Notes: generated by a model from the sequence alone, not told the origin. Numbered from the stretch's first letter, positions 26,266 to 35,180 are shown. The stretch is DNA of 35,747 bases from Magnetococcales bacterium (GCA_015233935.1 JADFXB010000029.1:1-35747); one strand, 5' to 3'. Numbers and translations: made by a program.

Positions 26266-27936
26266 TTACGACAATTTTTCTTCCCGTACCGCCATGCGCA
26301 GTCGCTCCAGATCGTCTTTATGACCCATGCATACCAGGGTATCCCCTGGATGAATGACGATTTCCGCTTTGGGGTTGAAGATCATTTTATCCTTACGCGG
26401 AAGAATGCCCACGACGATGACATTGAAATCATTGCGCAGATTGGTATCCCGCAAGGGGAGGTTTTCGTAGATGGACAAGGGAGGGATAACCACCTCTTCC
26501 ATTTCCAATTCGGAATAATCGCTCTTCATGGCCATATTCAACAGATGGACGGCGGCAGGGCGCAGAGCCATGTGGGTCATTTGGATGCCACCGATTTGGG
26601 CCGGGGAGACAAAGCGGTCGGCTCCCAGGCGTTTTAATCGTTTTTCAGAAGAGCTGGAAGAGCCGCTGGCAACGATCAAACAATCAGGATTGCGTTCCCG
26701 CACCGAGAGGATGACGGAAATATTGACCAGTTCGTCTGGGGTGCTGATGATGACGGCGCGGGTGAGGACCAGATTCAGCCGCTTCCAGGTTTCCTCCTCC
26801 CGCACATCCCCCTGAATGGCCAACCACCCCTGGCTGACGGCATAGTCTACCCGCTCCTTTTTGATATCGATACCAAAAAAGGGTTTGTTTTCATCCTGCA
26901 AAGCCCGACAAATGGTGCGTCCTACGTTGGACAGGCCGCAGACGATAAAATAGTCGGAAAGCTGGGCGATGCGATTTTCCATGCGATGCTCCCGCAAAAA
27001 AATGATCCTCTCGGTCAAACCGGCAATCAGGATGGAAGAGGCAAAGGTGGTGACGGTCAACCCGGCGAAGACGGCGAACATGGTTACCCCCTGTCCCATG
27101 GGGGTATTGGGGGTGATGTCACCATATCCCAGGGTGACCACGGTGACCACCATCCAGTAAACCGCATCCCATAAATTACTGACCTTGGGATTGGCACCGT
27201 GTTCGACTACATAGAAGGCGATGGCCACCATTCCCCATAAGACGACGGCGATGGAGAACAAGGCATGCAGCTCATGGGACTGACGACGCACCACATCGCC
27301 CAACAGGGAGAGTTCCCTGGAGTAGCGAAACAGCTTCATGATACGAACGACATAGAGAAGACGTAAAAAGCGAAATGGATAAAAGACCGGCATCACGGCC
27401 AACAGGTCGATAATGGCCAGGGGTTGCTTCATCCACTGCCATTTGTGCCCGACGGCATACTTGAGAGCAATCCAGAAGACACGAATTTTTTTGTGTTCGT
27501 AATCTCGCACCCGCCGTTTGGTTCGTTCATGGGTCTGTTGAAAATCCAGAGAAAAATCGGTAGCAATCCACCAACGTAAGAGATATTCAATCAGAAAGAT
27601 GGTACTGAAAATGGTTTCCAATTGAGTATAAAGTATTTGCCGTTCGGGGGTGAGTTGGGTATCCACACTCAAGATCAAGACAATGACGGAACAAATGACG
27701 GTCAAGATGAGGGCAATATTGATTTTTTTCCTGGCCGGACTGTTGGGATCTTCCAATAGATAATAGACAATATTCTTGGCGGTATAGTGCAAAGAGCGAT
27801 TATTGGCTTCAGAACCATGAATAACCCTGCTGGAAGTCGGTTCCAGGGCACGTCTTTGGGATGGCAGGTCGGAAAACGGCATGGTGATGGCAATCTGTAT
27901 CCAAGGGTGATCCAATCCAGAAAGATCCATATTCAT
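26266..27936 (-). CDS. voltage-gated-type K+ channel with RCK (TrkA-N/TrkA-C) domain
   Basis: Six-helix potassium channel with a cytoplasmic RCK domain, about 556 residues from this start. S1-S3 lie at roughly 60-165. S4 is arginine-rich (FRFLRLLYVVRIMKLFRYSREL). The pore has VTLGYGDITP as the selectivity filter. TrkA-N follows with YFIVCGLSNVGRTICRAL, IQGDVREEETW and AVIISTPDELVNI. The C-terminal TrkA-C domain has LPLRDTNLRNDFNVIVVGI and IHPGDTLVCMG. The start is uncertain: in-frame ATGs lie at 27936, 27930 and 27882, and a good promoter centred near 27954 would favour one of the last two. It is the first gene of a set with DUF1538, P-II, slipin and NfeD genes. Confidence 0.93.
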   Translation of the reverse strand: MNMDLSGLDHPWIQIAITMPFSDLPSQRRALEPTSSRVIHGSEANNRSLHYTAKNIVYYLLEDPNSPARKKINIALILTVICSVIVLILSVDTQLTPERQILYTQLETIFSTIFLIEYLLRWWIATDFSLDFQQTHERTKRRVRDYEHKKIRVFWIALKYAVGHKWQWMKQPLAIIDLLAVMPVFYPFRFLRLLYVVRIMKLFRYSRELSLLGDVVRRQSHELHALFSIAVVLWGMVAIAFYVVEHGANPKVSNLWDAVYWMVVTVVTLGYGDITPNTPMGQGVTMFAVFAGLTVTTFASSILIAGLTERIIFLREHRMENRIAQLSDYFIVCGLSNVGRTICRALQDENKPFFGIDIKKERVDYAVSQGWLAIQGDVREEETWKRLNLVLTRAVIISTPDELVNISVILSVRERNPDCLIVASGSSSSSEKRLKRLGADRFVSPAQIGGIQMTHMALRPAAVHLLNMAMKSDYSELEMEEVVIPPLSIYENLPLRDTNLRNDFNVIVVGILPRKDKMIFNPKAEIVIHPGDTLVCMGHKDDLERLRMAVREEKLS

Positions 27937-27939
27937 GGG

Positions 27940-27967
27940 ATCATAAAGGAGTTGGTCCAAGAGTCAA
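27940..27967 (-). promoter_or_regulatory. sigma-70-type promoter for the K+ channel/DUF1538/P-II unit
   Basis: On the minus strand TTGACT (27967-27962) is separated by 16 bases from TATGAT (27945-27940). Each hexamer differs from consensus at one position. It lies between the argB terminator hairpin and the channel gene, so transcription would begin near 27933, close to the first candidate ATG codons. That implies either a leaderless start or use of the ATG at 27882. Confidence 0.5.
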
Positions 27968-28017
27968 GAACAACAAAGATGGAAGCCAAATTCTACCAGG
28001 GAGGAAAAATTTAAACT

Positions 28018-28057
28018 CATTTCAAGGCCATGACAGGGGGAGCATGGCCTTGAAATG
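28018..28057 (-). terminator. perfect 15-bp-stem terminator after argB
   Basis: CATTTCAAGGCCATG (28018-28032) pairs without mismatch with CATGGCCTTGAAATG (28043-28057) around a 10-base loop. On the minus strand the stem is followed by AGTTTAAATTTTT, a usable U-tract. It lies 13 bases beyond the argB stop and insulates the K+ channel unit from argB transcription. Confidence 0.85.
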
Positions 28058-28070
28058 TTTGTGCAGAGGC

Positions 28071-28961
28071 TTATTGACGACGGATGACGGTACCAACGCC
28101 GTGATCGGTGAAAATTTCCAGCAATAAGGCATGTTCTACGCGGCCATCAATGATATGGGCGGTGGGGACACCGGCGGCACAGGCGGCCAGACAGGTTTCC
28201 ACCTTGGGAATCATGCCGCCGCCAATGGTGCCATTTTCAATCAACTGGGCGATGGAGGCACTTTCCAGGGAACTCAACAGAGTGCCTTGTTTATCCAGGA
28301 CACCGGCCACATCGGTCAACAGGATTAATTTTTCGGCCCCCAAAGCGGCTGCCACATGACCGGCCACCAGATCCGCATTGATGTTGTAGGTTTCGCCTGC
28401 TTCCCCCACCCCAACCGGGGCAATTACCGGGATGATGTCCGAATCTTTGAAGAGTTGCAGCAGGGTGGGTTCAATGCGTTCCACATCCCCCACCCAACCC
28501 AGATCGATGATTTCGGGTACATCGGTGGCCGGATCCCAGCGTGTATGGGTGCGTTTGCGACTGACGATGGTGTGACCATCCTTGCCGGATACCCCGGCGG
28601 CCCGCCCACCATTTAAATTGATGAGATTGACGATATCTTTGTTGACTTTGCCTGCCAGGACCATTTCCACCACATTCATGGTCTCTTCGTCGGTCACCCG
28701 CATGCCATCCACGAAAGTGGGCTGCAATCCCATGCGTTTCATGATTTTGCCAATTTGTGGTCCGCCCCCGTGGACGATGACCGGTTTGATGCCCACCTGT
28801 TGTAGCAGGATAACATCTTTGGCGAAGGAATTTTTCAATGCTTCGTCCACCATGGCATGACCACCGTACTTGATCACAAAGGTCTTACCGGAAAAACGAC
28901 GCATATAAGGCAGGGCCTCAATGAGGGTATTGGCCTTATCCACTAAATTTTTTAAAGACAT
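28071..28961 (-). CDS. argB: acetylglutamate kinase
   Basis: Second step of arginine biosynthesis: ATP-dependent phosphorylation of N-acetylglutamate, in the cytoplasm. The 296-residue product has the amino-acid-kinase motifs [33 protein letters not shown] and [29 protein letters not shown] and LTDVAGVLD lie around residues 205-235, and [10 protein letters not shown] around 250. An N-terminal helix ([21 protein letters not shown]) is typical of the arginine-inhibited hexameric form, so feedback inhibition is likely. AGGAGAAG precedes the ATG at 28961; 23 further in-frame codons upstream were rejected. A strong terminator follows. Confidence 0.97.
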   Translation of the reverse strand: MSLKNLVDKANTLIEALPYMRRFSGKTFVIKYGGHAMVDEALKNSFAKDVILLQQVGIKPVIVHGGGPQIGKIMKRMGLQPTFVDGMRVTDEETMNVVEMVLAGKVNKDIVNLINLNGGRAAGVSGKDGHTIVSRKRTHTRWDPATDVPEIIDLGWVGDVERIEPTLLQLFKDSDIIPVIAPVGVGEAGETYNINADLVAGHVAAALGAEKLILLTDVAGVLDKQGTLLSSLESASIAQLIENGTIGGGMIPKVETCLAACAAGVPTAHIIDGRVEHALLLEIFTDHGVGTVIRRQ

Positions 28962-29001
28962 CTTCTTCTCCTGGAATGATAGGAAGAACCATTTGTTGTC
29001 A

Positions 29002-29030
29002 TTGTGGGCAACGGCATATCCATGTATCAT
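29002..29030 (+). promoter_or_regulatory. candidate promoter for the SH3/coiled-coil gene
   Basis: TTGTGG (29002-29007), a 17-base spacer and TATCAT (29025-29030) lie 65 bases before the gene at 29095. The -10 is a five-of-six match and the -35 weaker. The rest of the 133-base divergent gap to argB shows no other clear site. Confidence 0.35.
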
Positions 29031-29094
29031 ACAAGGCTGTGCCGATTCAAGGCAGCGTTATTCCAGGTATTTCACGGGGGAAGATTAAGATAAC

Positions 29095-29727
29095 ATGAAC
29101 ACGCTCCAACCAATGCTCTCCCTGCTGTTGGTAACCTGCCTGCTCCTTCCCCTCTCTGCCCACAGCGAAACCCGTTATATCACGGATGAACAGACAGTTA
29201 CGGTGCGCAAGGGGACCGGTAACGAGTTTAAAATTGTCAAGATGCTTACCACTGGTGCCAAGGTGGATGAGATCAGCCGTCAGACCGACTGGGCGCAAAT
29301 TCGCACCGATGACGGCAACGAAGGGTGGATATTAAGCCGTTTTCTCTCCAAGGAACCCCCTGCCCGCTTACGCATCGATGCCGCCCATGCCGCCCAAAAA
29401 AAGGCAGAGGAGGAACGGGACCGAATCAAGGAAGAAAATAGTCAGTTGCAAAATCGTCTTACTGCCTTCGACAAGGTGAAGGCGGAATTGGACCATCTTT
29501 CCCGCATTGCTGCCGATCCGGTGGCCTTGGATAAAGTCAATCAAGAGTTGAAAAAACAAATTGCCCAGCAGGAAGAGGAAATTTCCCGTTTGCAGCGGGA
29601 GAATCAGCAGCTTTCCAGTCAGGCCAACACCTATTATTTTCTCGCTGGTGCGGGGGTGCTCTTTTTTGGATTTTTGGGTGGACTGGTCATGAGCCGTCCC
29701 CGTCGCCGTTCCTACCAAACCTTGTAG
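29095..29727 (+). CDS. YgiM/TIGR04211-type SH3-domain, coiled-coil membrane protein
   Basis: A 210-residue envelope protein. A signal peptide covers about 1-24 (LLLVTCLLLPLSAHSE). A bacterial SH3 domain covers about 26-88 (YITDEQTVTVRKGTGNEFKI, GWILSRFLSKEPPAR). A coiled coil runs from about 98 to 177 (KKAEEERDRIKEENSQLQNR, EEEISRLQRENQQL). A C-terminal helix (about 180-200, YYFLAGAGVLFFGFLGG) is followed by a basic RPRRR tail. The order signal-SH3-coiled coil-TM anchor matches the E. coli YgiM family, thought to be periplasmic and cell-wall linked. GGGGGAAGA precedes the ATG. It lies 37 bases upstream of the P-II paralogue. Confidence 0.9.
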   Translation: MNTLQPMLSLLLVTCLLLPLSAHSETRYITDEQTVTVRKGTGNEFKIVKMLTTGAKVDEISRQTDWAQIRTDDGNEGWILSRFLSKEPPARLRIDAAHAAQKKAEEERDRIKEENSQLQNRLTAFDKVKAELDHLSRIAADPVALDKVNQELKKQIAQQEEEISRLQRENQQLSSQANTYYFLAGAGVLFFGFLGGLVMSRPRRRSYQTL

Positions 29728-29764
29728 TTGCCAACCGGGTTCCTTTTGTACCAGGAGAGCTGCC

Positions 29765-30127
29765 ATGTCGTATCAACTGGTCGTCGCCATGGTGCGAACC
29801 GACTTGACGGAAGCTGTGGTCAAAGCCGCCAAGCAGGCGGGGGCCACTGGGGCTACCATCGTTCCAGCGCGGGGAACCGGCATTCACGAGGCCAAAACCT
29901 TTTTTGGTCTCTCCCTGGAACCGCCACGGGATGTAATCTTGATCCTGTTGCCGGATGAACTGGTTACCCCGGTCCTGGCGGTGCTTCAGGAGGCGGGCAA
30001 CTTTGCTCAGCCGGGAACCGGTATTGCGTTGACCTTGTCGGTGGGCCAGGTGATCGGCCTGGAAAGCCAACTGGTCCATTTGCAATCCGACAGGGTGGCC
30101 GCTCCTGCTGATACCGTTCAGGCTTAA
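29765..30127 (+). CDS. P-II-family signalling protein, short T-loop paralogue
   Basis: A 120-residue protein that aligns without gaps through residue 110 with the P-II protein at 24.3 kb. Both have GATI(I/V)[10 protein letters not shown] followed by TFFGL, then PGTGIA and VIGLESQL. As there, the long GlnB T-loop and its tyrosine are absent. AGGAGA precedes the ATG. No DUF1538 or Amt gene is adjacent; the neighbour is the SH3 membrane protein. It may act on the DUF1538 pair in trans or on another membrane target. Its stop overlaps the convergent tyrS stop by 4 bases. Confidence 0.87.
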   Translation: MSYQLVVAMVRTDLTEAVVKAAKQAGATGATIVPARGTGIHEAKTFFGLSLEPPRDVILILLPDELVTPVLAVLQEAGNFAQPGTGIALTLSVGQVIGLESQLVHLQSDRVAAPADTVQA

Positions 30128-31338
30128 ACCAACTTGATGTAGGCGAAATGGCGTTTGCCTGCTTGCAGCAGATGGCGGTTGCCTTTGTGCAACACCATCT
30201 TTTCATCGCTGACCCGGACATCATCCAGGGTCACCCCATTCTGGCGAATCAGACGCATGGCTTCCGCGTTGGATTTGCAGAAACCCACCGCCACCATGGC
30301 ACGGGGCAGGCCCAACTCTCCCCCTTCGGTAGTGATATCCAATTCGGGAATATCGGTGGGACGCTGTTTGTGGGCGAAGACGGCTTCAAACTCATCCCTG
30401 GCCTGTTGACCTGCTTCCTGACCATGAAACCGACTGGTTAACTCCTGGGCCAAATCTTTTTTGGTGGTCATGGGATGGCGTTGGCCACCCTCCACCTCCT
30501 GCCGCAATTGGGACAACTCTTCTGTGCTGCGGAAGGAGAGCAACTCAAAGTAACGCCACATGAGATCGTCGCTGATGGACATCACCTTGCCAAAAATTTC
30601 CTTGGCGGGTTCCAGGATGCCAATGTAGTTGTTGAGGGATTTGGACATTTTCTGCACCCCGTCCAACCCTTCCAGAATGGGCAGGGTGATGACGCACTGG
30701 GGTTCCTGGCCATAATCCCGTTGCAGATCCCGGCCCACCAATAGATTAAAAGTTTGATCGGTCCCCCCCAGCTCCACATCGGCCTTCAAGGCGACGCTAT
30801 CATAGCCTTGTACGAGAGGATAAAGAAATTCATGGATGGCAATGGGGCGGCCTTCATGGAAGCGTTTGCCAAAATCATCCCGTTCCAGCATGCGAGCCAC
30901 GGTGAGACGGGAGGCCAGCCGGATCATCTCCTGGGAGGAGAGGAGATTCATCCAGGAGGAGTTGAAGACCACGGTGGTTTTTTCCGCATCCAAAACTCGA
31001 AATACCTGCTGCTTGTAGGTTTCCGCATTGCTGGCCACCTGCTCGGCACTCAAGGGTTTGCGGGTTTCGCTCTTGCCGGTGGGGTCGCCAATCAGGCCGG
31101 TGAAATCGCCGATCAAAAAGAGAATGTCATGGCCCAACTCCTGGAACTGCCGCAGCTTGTGCAAAAGCACAGTATGGCCCAGGTGGAGATCGGGGGCGGT
31201 GGGATCAAAACCTGCCTTGATGCGTAAGGGGACGCCGGTATCCAGAGAGCGTTGCAGTTTTTTAACCAGCTCCTCTTCGGAGACAATGTTGACCACGCCC
31301 CGACGAATCAAGGCCATTTGTTCTTCCACGCTTTTCAT
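30124..31338 (-). CDS. tyrS: tyrosyl-tRNA synthetase
   Basis: Class Ic aminoacyl-tRNA synthetase of 404 residues that charges tRNA-Tyr. The Rossmann domain has [19 protein letters not shown], containing the HIGH-equivalent HLGH, then [14 protein letters not shown]. The KMSKS loop is intact ([11 protein letters not shown]), and [15 protein letters not shown] lies between. The C-terminal S4 RNA-binding domain covers about 340-404 ([27 protein letters not shown]). This is the TyrZ/TyrRS group with the HLGH form. AAGGAG lies upstream of the ATG at 31338; a 42-codon upstream extension has no family resemblance. No T-box leader was seen. Confidence 0.97.
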   Translation of the reverse strand: MKSVEEQMALIRRGVVNIVSEEELVKKLQRSLDTGVPLRIKAGFDPTAPDLHLGHTVLLHKLRQFQELGHDILFLIGDFTGLIGDPTGKSETRKPLSAEQVASNAETYKQQVFRVLDAEKTTVVFNSSWMNLLSSQEMIRLASRLTVARMLERDDFGKRFHEGRPIAIHEFLYPLVQGYDSVALKADVELGGTDQTFNLLVGRDLQRDYGQEPQCVITLPILEGLDGVQKMSKSLNNYIGILEPAKEIFGKVMSISDDLMWRYFELLSFRSTEELSQLRQEVEGGQRHPMTTKKDLAQELTSRFHGQEAGQQARDEFEAVFAHKQRPTDIPELDITTEGGELGLPRAMVAVGFCKSNAEAMRLIRQNGVTLDDVRVSDEKMVLHKGNRHLLQAGKRHFAYIKLV

Positions 31339-31553
31339 GTCCCGGTGGCTCCTTCCCAAGGTACTATTCCTATCCTTCATTACCTGCCCGCTGGCAGGGA
31401 GTTCATCTTTTACCACACCCCCTGGCCCATGACCATGGCTTTCATCCCAACTTTTGCCAACCAAACCGGCATTGAAATTGCTTTAGCCAGTACAGGACCG
31501 CCAATTGCAGGCTAACCTGGCGAAAAACCAACTTATTTCCATGAGGAACGCTA

Positions 31554-32135
31554 ATGGCCCCCCCGGATGGTGTCAACTTATCCGCAACCATGGATGATGA
31601 TTTTGTCCTTTCCGAAGAGGATATGGACTATGGCCGCTCCCGTCAGAAGGGTAAAAAGGGTTCCGACGGCGGCACTTCCGCCAAGTCGGCGCAACCCGGC
31701 TATCTGCCCCCTAAAGCATCGGGTGAGGTGAGTAAAATTTGGCTGGAGGTAAAGCGCAACTGGCTGGTCATGTCGGCTACCGCCTTGTTTTCCATGGTGG
31801 TGGTGGGTGGTTTGATCTACTATGATTATCAGACAACCCGCTCCTATCAATTGGCTTCGGTGGAACATGATCATTGTGTGCGCTCCTTGAAGCGTATCTA
31901 TGTGGATGCGGGCATTTTAAAACGCATGGGCATTCAATCCCCCCATCCCCAGGAGCTGGACCCCTTGTTGGAAAATTTAAATGTGTGCCAAAGCTGGTAT
32001 CGGGAGATGGATCAAATGCGCCCCAGTGGCGGCTGGTCCCGTGATTTTGTGCTGGATTTTATGCGCAAGAAGCAACCCAACTCCAACAATCAGGCCGGCA
32101 CCCAATCCCAAAACCCCAACCCCAGTCAATCATGA
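31554..32135 (+). CDS. hypothetical single-TM protein
   Basis: I do not recognise a family. The 193-residue product has an acidic, then basic, disordered N-terminus (DDDFVLSEEDMDYG, SRQKGKKG). A single membrane helix lies at about 72-92 (VMSATALFSMVVVGGLIYY), followed by a periplasmic segment with two cysteines (HDHCVRSL, LNVCQSWY) that could form a disulfide. The tail is a low-complexity Asn/Gln/Pro/Ser stretch. GAGGAA precedes the ATG, and the stop overlaps anmK by four bases (ATGA). Co-expression with a cell-wall recycling kinase suggests an envelope role, which is inference. Confidence 0.75.
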   Translation: MAPPDGVNLSATMDDDFVLSEEDMDYGRSRQKGKKGSDGGTSAKSAQPGYLPPKASGEVSKIWLEVKRNWLVMSATALFSMVVVGGLIYYDYQTTRSYQLASVEHDHCVRSLKRIYVDAGILKRMGIQSPHPQELDPLLENLNVCQSWYREMDQMRPSGGWSRDFVLDFMRKKQPNSNNQAGTQSQNPNPSQS

Positions 32136-33271
32136 AACCTTTGCCCCCCCTTACTGTGATTGGTCTCATGTCGGGCACTTCCGCCGATGGCATCGATGCC
32201 GCGCTGGTGATGACCGACGGTGTCAGCCGCCCCCAGGTGCGGCATTCGGCACTTTTTGCCTACCCGGAAAGTTTGCGTGGGCAAATTTTGCAGCTTTACC
32301 AATCAGGCATGGGTGAGATTGATTTCATGGGAGAGTTGGACCGCCAGTTGGGGGAATTATTTGCAGAGGCCGCCTTGTCTTTGTGCCAGCAGGCAGGGGT
32401 GGCACCGGAACAGGTGGACTTGATTGGCAGCCATGGGCAGACCATTCGCCATCGGCCTCCCCGTTTTACCTTGCAGATAGGCAACCCGTTTATCATCAGT
32501 GCCCGTACCGGCATCACCACCATTGCCGATTTTCGCCCGGCGGATGTGGCGCGCCAGGGTGAGGGGGCACCTTTGACCCCGGCTTTTCACCAGTGTCTTT
32601 TTCAGGAACAGGGACAATCGGTGGCGGTGGTCAATCTGGGAGGGATTGCCAATATCACAGCCATTCCGGCGGAGGAAACGGGCCAAGTGGTGGCGGGAGA
32701 TTGTGGCCCGGCCAACAGCCTGCTGGATCTCTTATCCAGTGCATTGGGCAATGGTCCTTGTGACTGGAATGGACGGTTGGCGGCGGCGGGTTGTGTGGAT
32801 CAAGGGGGATTGGATTATCTCCTGGCCCATCCTTATTTTGCCCGTGCCTATCCCAAGTCAACCGGTCGGGAGGATTTTGGCGCGGACTATCTGGCGGAAT
32901 TTCAGCAGCGATTTTCCCACCTCTCCCCAGAAGACAGCATGGCCACCCTCACCCAGTTGACGGTGCAATCGGTGGCGGACAGTTGCAAGGGATTACTGCC
33001 CCCTTATCCCCAGCGGTTGGTTCTTTGTGGGGGTGGGGCGAGGAATGGGGAAATTGTCCGCCGTTTGCAGCAGGCGTTGCCCCAGACCAGGTTGTTCAAC
33101 AGCGATGATTTGGGGGTGGCGGCGGACAGTTTGGAGGCCCAGGCCTTTGCCTGGTTTGCCGCCCGCACCTGGTATGGTCTTTCCTCTTCCTTGCCGGGGG
33201 CGACGGGATGTTTGCAGGCGGCCATTTTGGGTTCCATCCATCCGGGTCGTTTGTGGCCTAGATTAACTTAA
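32132..33271 (+). CDS. anmK: anhydro-N-acetylmuramic acid kinase
   Basis: Murein-recycling enzyme of 379 residues: ATP-dependent opening and 6-phosphorylation of 1,6-anhydro-MurNAc to MurNAc-6-phosphate in the cytoplasm. ASKHA-fold motifs are IGLMSGTSADGIDAALV at the N-terminus, LIGSHGQTIRHRP, TTIADFRPADVARQGEGAP, VVNLGGIANIT, CGPANSLLDLL and RLVLCGGGARNGEIVRRL. The N-terminus overlaps the upstream hypothetical gene, so the two are coupled. Length and motifs are normal for the family. Confidence 0.97.
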   Translation: MKPLPPLTVIGLMSGTSADGIDAALVMTDGVSRPQVRHSALFAYPESLRGQILQLYQSGMGEIDFMGELDRQLGELFAEAALSLCQQAGVAPEQVDLIGSHGQTIRHRPPRFTLQIGNPFIISARTGITTIADFRPADVARQGEGAPLTPAFHQCLFQEQGQSVAVVNLGGIANITAIPAEETGQVVAGDCGPANSLLDLLSSALGNGPCDWNGRLAAAGCVDQGGLDYLLAHPYFARAYPKSTGREDFGADYLAEFQQRFSHLSPEDSMATLTQLTVQSVADSCKGLLPPYPQRLVLCGGGARNGEIVRRLQQALPQTRLFNSDDLGVAADSLEAQAFAWFAARTWYGLSSSLPGATGCLQAAILGSIHPGRLWPRLT

Positions 33272-33414
33272 TTCACATCTTCCCTTGCGCTCACAGGTCA
33301 TGACGATTAGAATCAAGGGCTTGCGGTAGGATGCCCTAGGATGGGACGGTTCAACGGAACTTTTTGTTGGCTCTTTCTCTCTATAGTGGCCTTCAGACAC
33401 CTACTCAAGCTACC

Positions 33415-34335
33415 ATGGAAAAGACCTCCCTGATTATGACCGAAGCCCCACCTTTTGCCTTGCCCATGGCCTATGGCCAGGGGGATCAATTTCAGACGTT
33501 TTTGCAATTGATCTATCAGGCTCCCTTGTTGACTGCGGAAGAAGAGACCCAGTTGGCCTTGCGTTATCGGGAAGCAGGGGACATAACTGCCGCCCACACC
33601 CTGGTGACCTCCCATATGCGTCTGGTGGTGAAGACGGCGCGGGAGTATAAGGGTTATGGTCTGCCCATGGCGGATGTCATCCAGGAGGGCATTTTGGGTT
33701 TGATGCAGGCGGTGAAGCGGTATCACCCGGAGCGGGGGGCGCGGTTGGCCACTTATGCCTTGTGGTGGATTCGGGCAGCGATTCATGAATTTATTCTCAA
33801 CACCTGGAGCATGGTGAAGATTGGCACCACCCAGCTCAAGCGTCGATTGTTTTTTAAATTGCGGCAGAACAAGAGCAATCTTTCCCCTCTCTCCCTGGAG
33901 GAGGCCAACGAGTTGGCGGAAAAACTGGGTGCGGACACCCAGACCATTTTGGAGATGGATGGCCGCATGTCGGGCAAGGATGATTCCCTGAACCGGCAAA
34001 TGCTGGATCAAGGGGGGGAAATTCTCAACCTGATTCCAGACCACCGGCCCAACCAGGAGATGCGTTATCTGGCCTTGGAGAAAAACCGGCTGTTGGTCCG
34101 CCTGGTAGCGCAAGGGTTGCAAAAGTTGGATCCACGGGAGCGTTATATCATCGAAAACCGCCTGATGACCGACGCCCCCAAAACCCTGGAAACCCTGGGG
34201 GAGGAGATGTCGGTCACCCGCGAGCGCATCCGCCAATTGGAAAAACGCGCCCTGGAAAAACTGCGCACCTTCTTCCAAAGCACCCCGGAAGGCCGGGAGA
34301 TGATTCCGGCTTCGATTTTGTCGGGACAGGTTTAG
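33415..34335 (+). CDS. rpoH: RNA polymerase sigma-32 (RpoH) family factor
   Basis: Heat-shock-type alternative sigma factor, about 306 residues from this start. Region 2 has LVTSHMRLVVKTAREYKGYG, then LPMADVIQEGILGLMQAVKRY and ATYALWWIRAAIHEFIL. The RpoH box reads LKRRLFFKLRQNK just after it, the segment that separates RpoH from RpoD. Region 4 ends with ETLGEEMSVTRERIRQLEKRALEKLR. Starts at 33415 and 33436 (both ATG) are possible; a TTG at 33364 would add an unconserved tail. A TATAGT lies at 33382-33387 without a good -35. Nearby genes offer no clue to regulon. Confidence 0.95.
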   Translation: MEKTSLIMTEAPPFALPMAYGQGDQFQTFLQLIYQAPLLTAEEETQLALRYREAGDITAAHTLVTSHMRLVVKTAREYKGYGLPMADVIQEGILGLMQAVKRYHPERGARLATYALWWIRAAIHEFILNTWSMVKIGTTQLKRRLFFKLRQNKSNLSPLSLEEANELAEKLGADTQTILEMDGRMSGKDDSLNRQMLDQGGEILNLIPDHRPNQEMRYLALEKNRLLVRLVAQGLQKLDPRERYIIENRLMTDAPKTLETLGEEMSVTRERIRQLEKRALEKLRTFFQSTPEGREMIPASILSGQV

Positions 34336-34366
34336 ACTATTCTGGTTCGATTCAACGCATGGCAAA

Positions 34367-34657
34367 TTACAGTTTCCGCCAGTTTCTTGAGGTGTGATAC
34401 ACACGCAAGATTTGTATGGTTGTGGTTTCCTGCACCCGATAGACAATAAGGTATGGAAGAGCGGGGACAAATAAGAGACGCGCATCCAGTGTGGGATCTT
34501 GAACGCCCATGGCAGGAGCAGAAGAGAGATTCAGCACAGATTTTTCGATTCGCAGAACAACCCGCTTTGCTGCCGAAAGGTTATCCGCTCCGATATAAGC
34601 GGCGATGCTGGATAAATCCATCAGAGCATCGCCAGACCAAATGATTCTCATTGACAT
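34367..34657 (-). CDS. ParE/RelE-superfamily toxin
   Basis: A 96-residue toxin of the ParE/RelE fold. It has MRIIWSGDALMDLSSIAAYI at the N-terminus, AAKRVVLRIEKSVLNL in the helical part, and the C-terminal strands PYLIVYRVQETTTIQILRVYHTSR. It is more like ParE (gyrase poison) than the RNase RelE, since the latter's catalytic pattern is not clear. The second ATG (34651) overlaps the antitoxin stop as ATGA; the first is two codons earlier. It converges on rpoH with a 31-base gap. Confidence 0.88.
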   Translation of the reverse strand: MSMRIIWSGDALMDLSSIAAYIGADNLSAAKRVVLRIEKSVLNLSSAPAMGVQDPTLDARLLFVPALPYLIVYRVQETTTIQILRVYHTSRNWRKL

Positions 34658-34896
34658 TGCGGTTTTGGAAGTTCATTTGGAGTGCCCCAGCTTTGCACCC
34701 ATTTCATTACCTCCGCATGTTCTACATAGTGACCGGCATCCACAGACTGCATAGCCTCCAGGACCCCTTCCCTCTGCTCCTCAGTCAGCTCAAACTCATT
34801 TGGCACCGCTTCCAAAATTTGAGCAAGCAGATTCTCATCGATGATTTCCAATCGTTTCACCACATCAGACCGGTGGAAACTGCGCTCCACTCTCAT
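34648..34896 (-). CDS. antitoxin of the ParE/RelE-type module
   Basis: An 82-residue protein directly upstream of, and overlapping, the toxin gene. An N-terminal charged helix region (RSFHRSDVVKRLEIIDENLL) is followed by LTEEQREGVLEAMQSVDAGH and EVMKWVQSWGT. The D-x-G...E-V-x-x-W-x-x-S-W pattern is common in antitoxins paired with ParE/RelE toxins; the C-terminal part probably wraps the toxin. GGAGGAAC precedes the ATG. No typical ribbon-helix-helix start is obvious, so the DNA-binding mode is uncertain. Confidence 0.82.
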   Translation of the reverse strand: MRVERSFHRSDVVKRLEIIDENLLAQILEAVPNEFELTEEQREGVLEAMQSVDAGHYVEHAEVMKWVQSWGTPNELPKPQCQ

Positions 34897-35180
34897 ACCG
34901 TGTTCCTCCAGTAATCGTTCGGAAAATTTGACATTGGACAGAGCAACAGTTTAACAAACCCGCTCATCCATGGTGCAAAAAACGATGGCGGAATGGCTCA
35001 TCGTCCGATAATAGCAAAACACCCCAGCCAATCCACCCATAAATATTTTTGTGACTGTAAACATGACAATATTTTGAATCAACATTTTCCTTTCTTGCCT
35101 GCAATAACCGCAAGACATCCCCTTTGTTTATGGCTACCAGCGACAGAGCAACACCACCAGATATCAGAGAGGGATTCCCG
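34897..35180. other. non-coding stretch upstream of the toxin-antitoxin pair
   Basis: I see no supported gene here. Open frames exist on both strands (the longest 78 codons on the minus strand, opening inside the DUF4351 remnant), but they lack family resemblance and ribosome sites. The toxin-antitoxin promoter should lie next to 34897-34965, though no good -35/-10 pair is visible. Confidence 0.4.

Noticed and set aside
33313-34485. Minus-strand frame of 390 codons
   Set aside because: Antisense to rpoH, which has complete sigma-factor regions on the plus strand.
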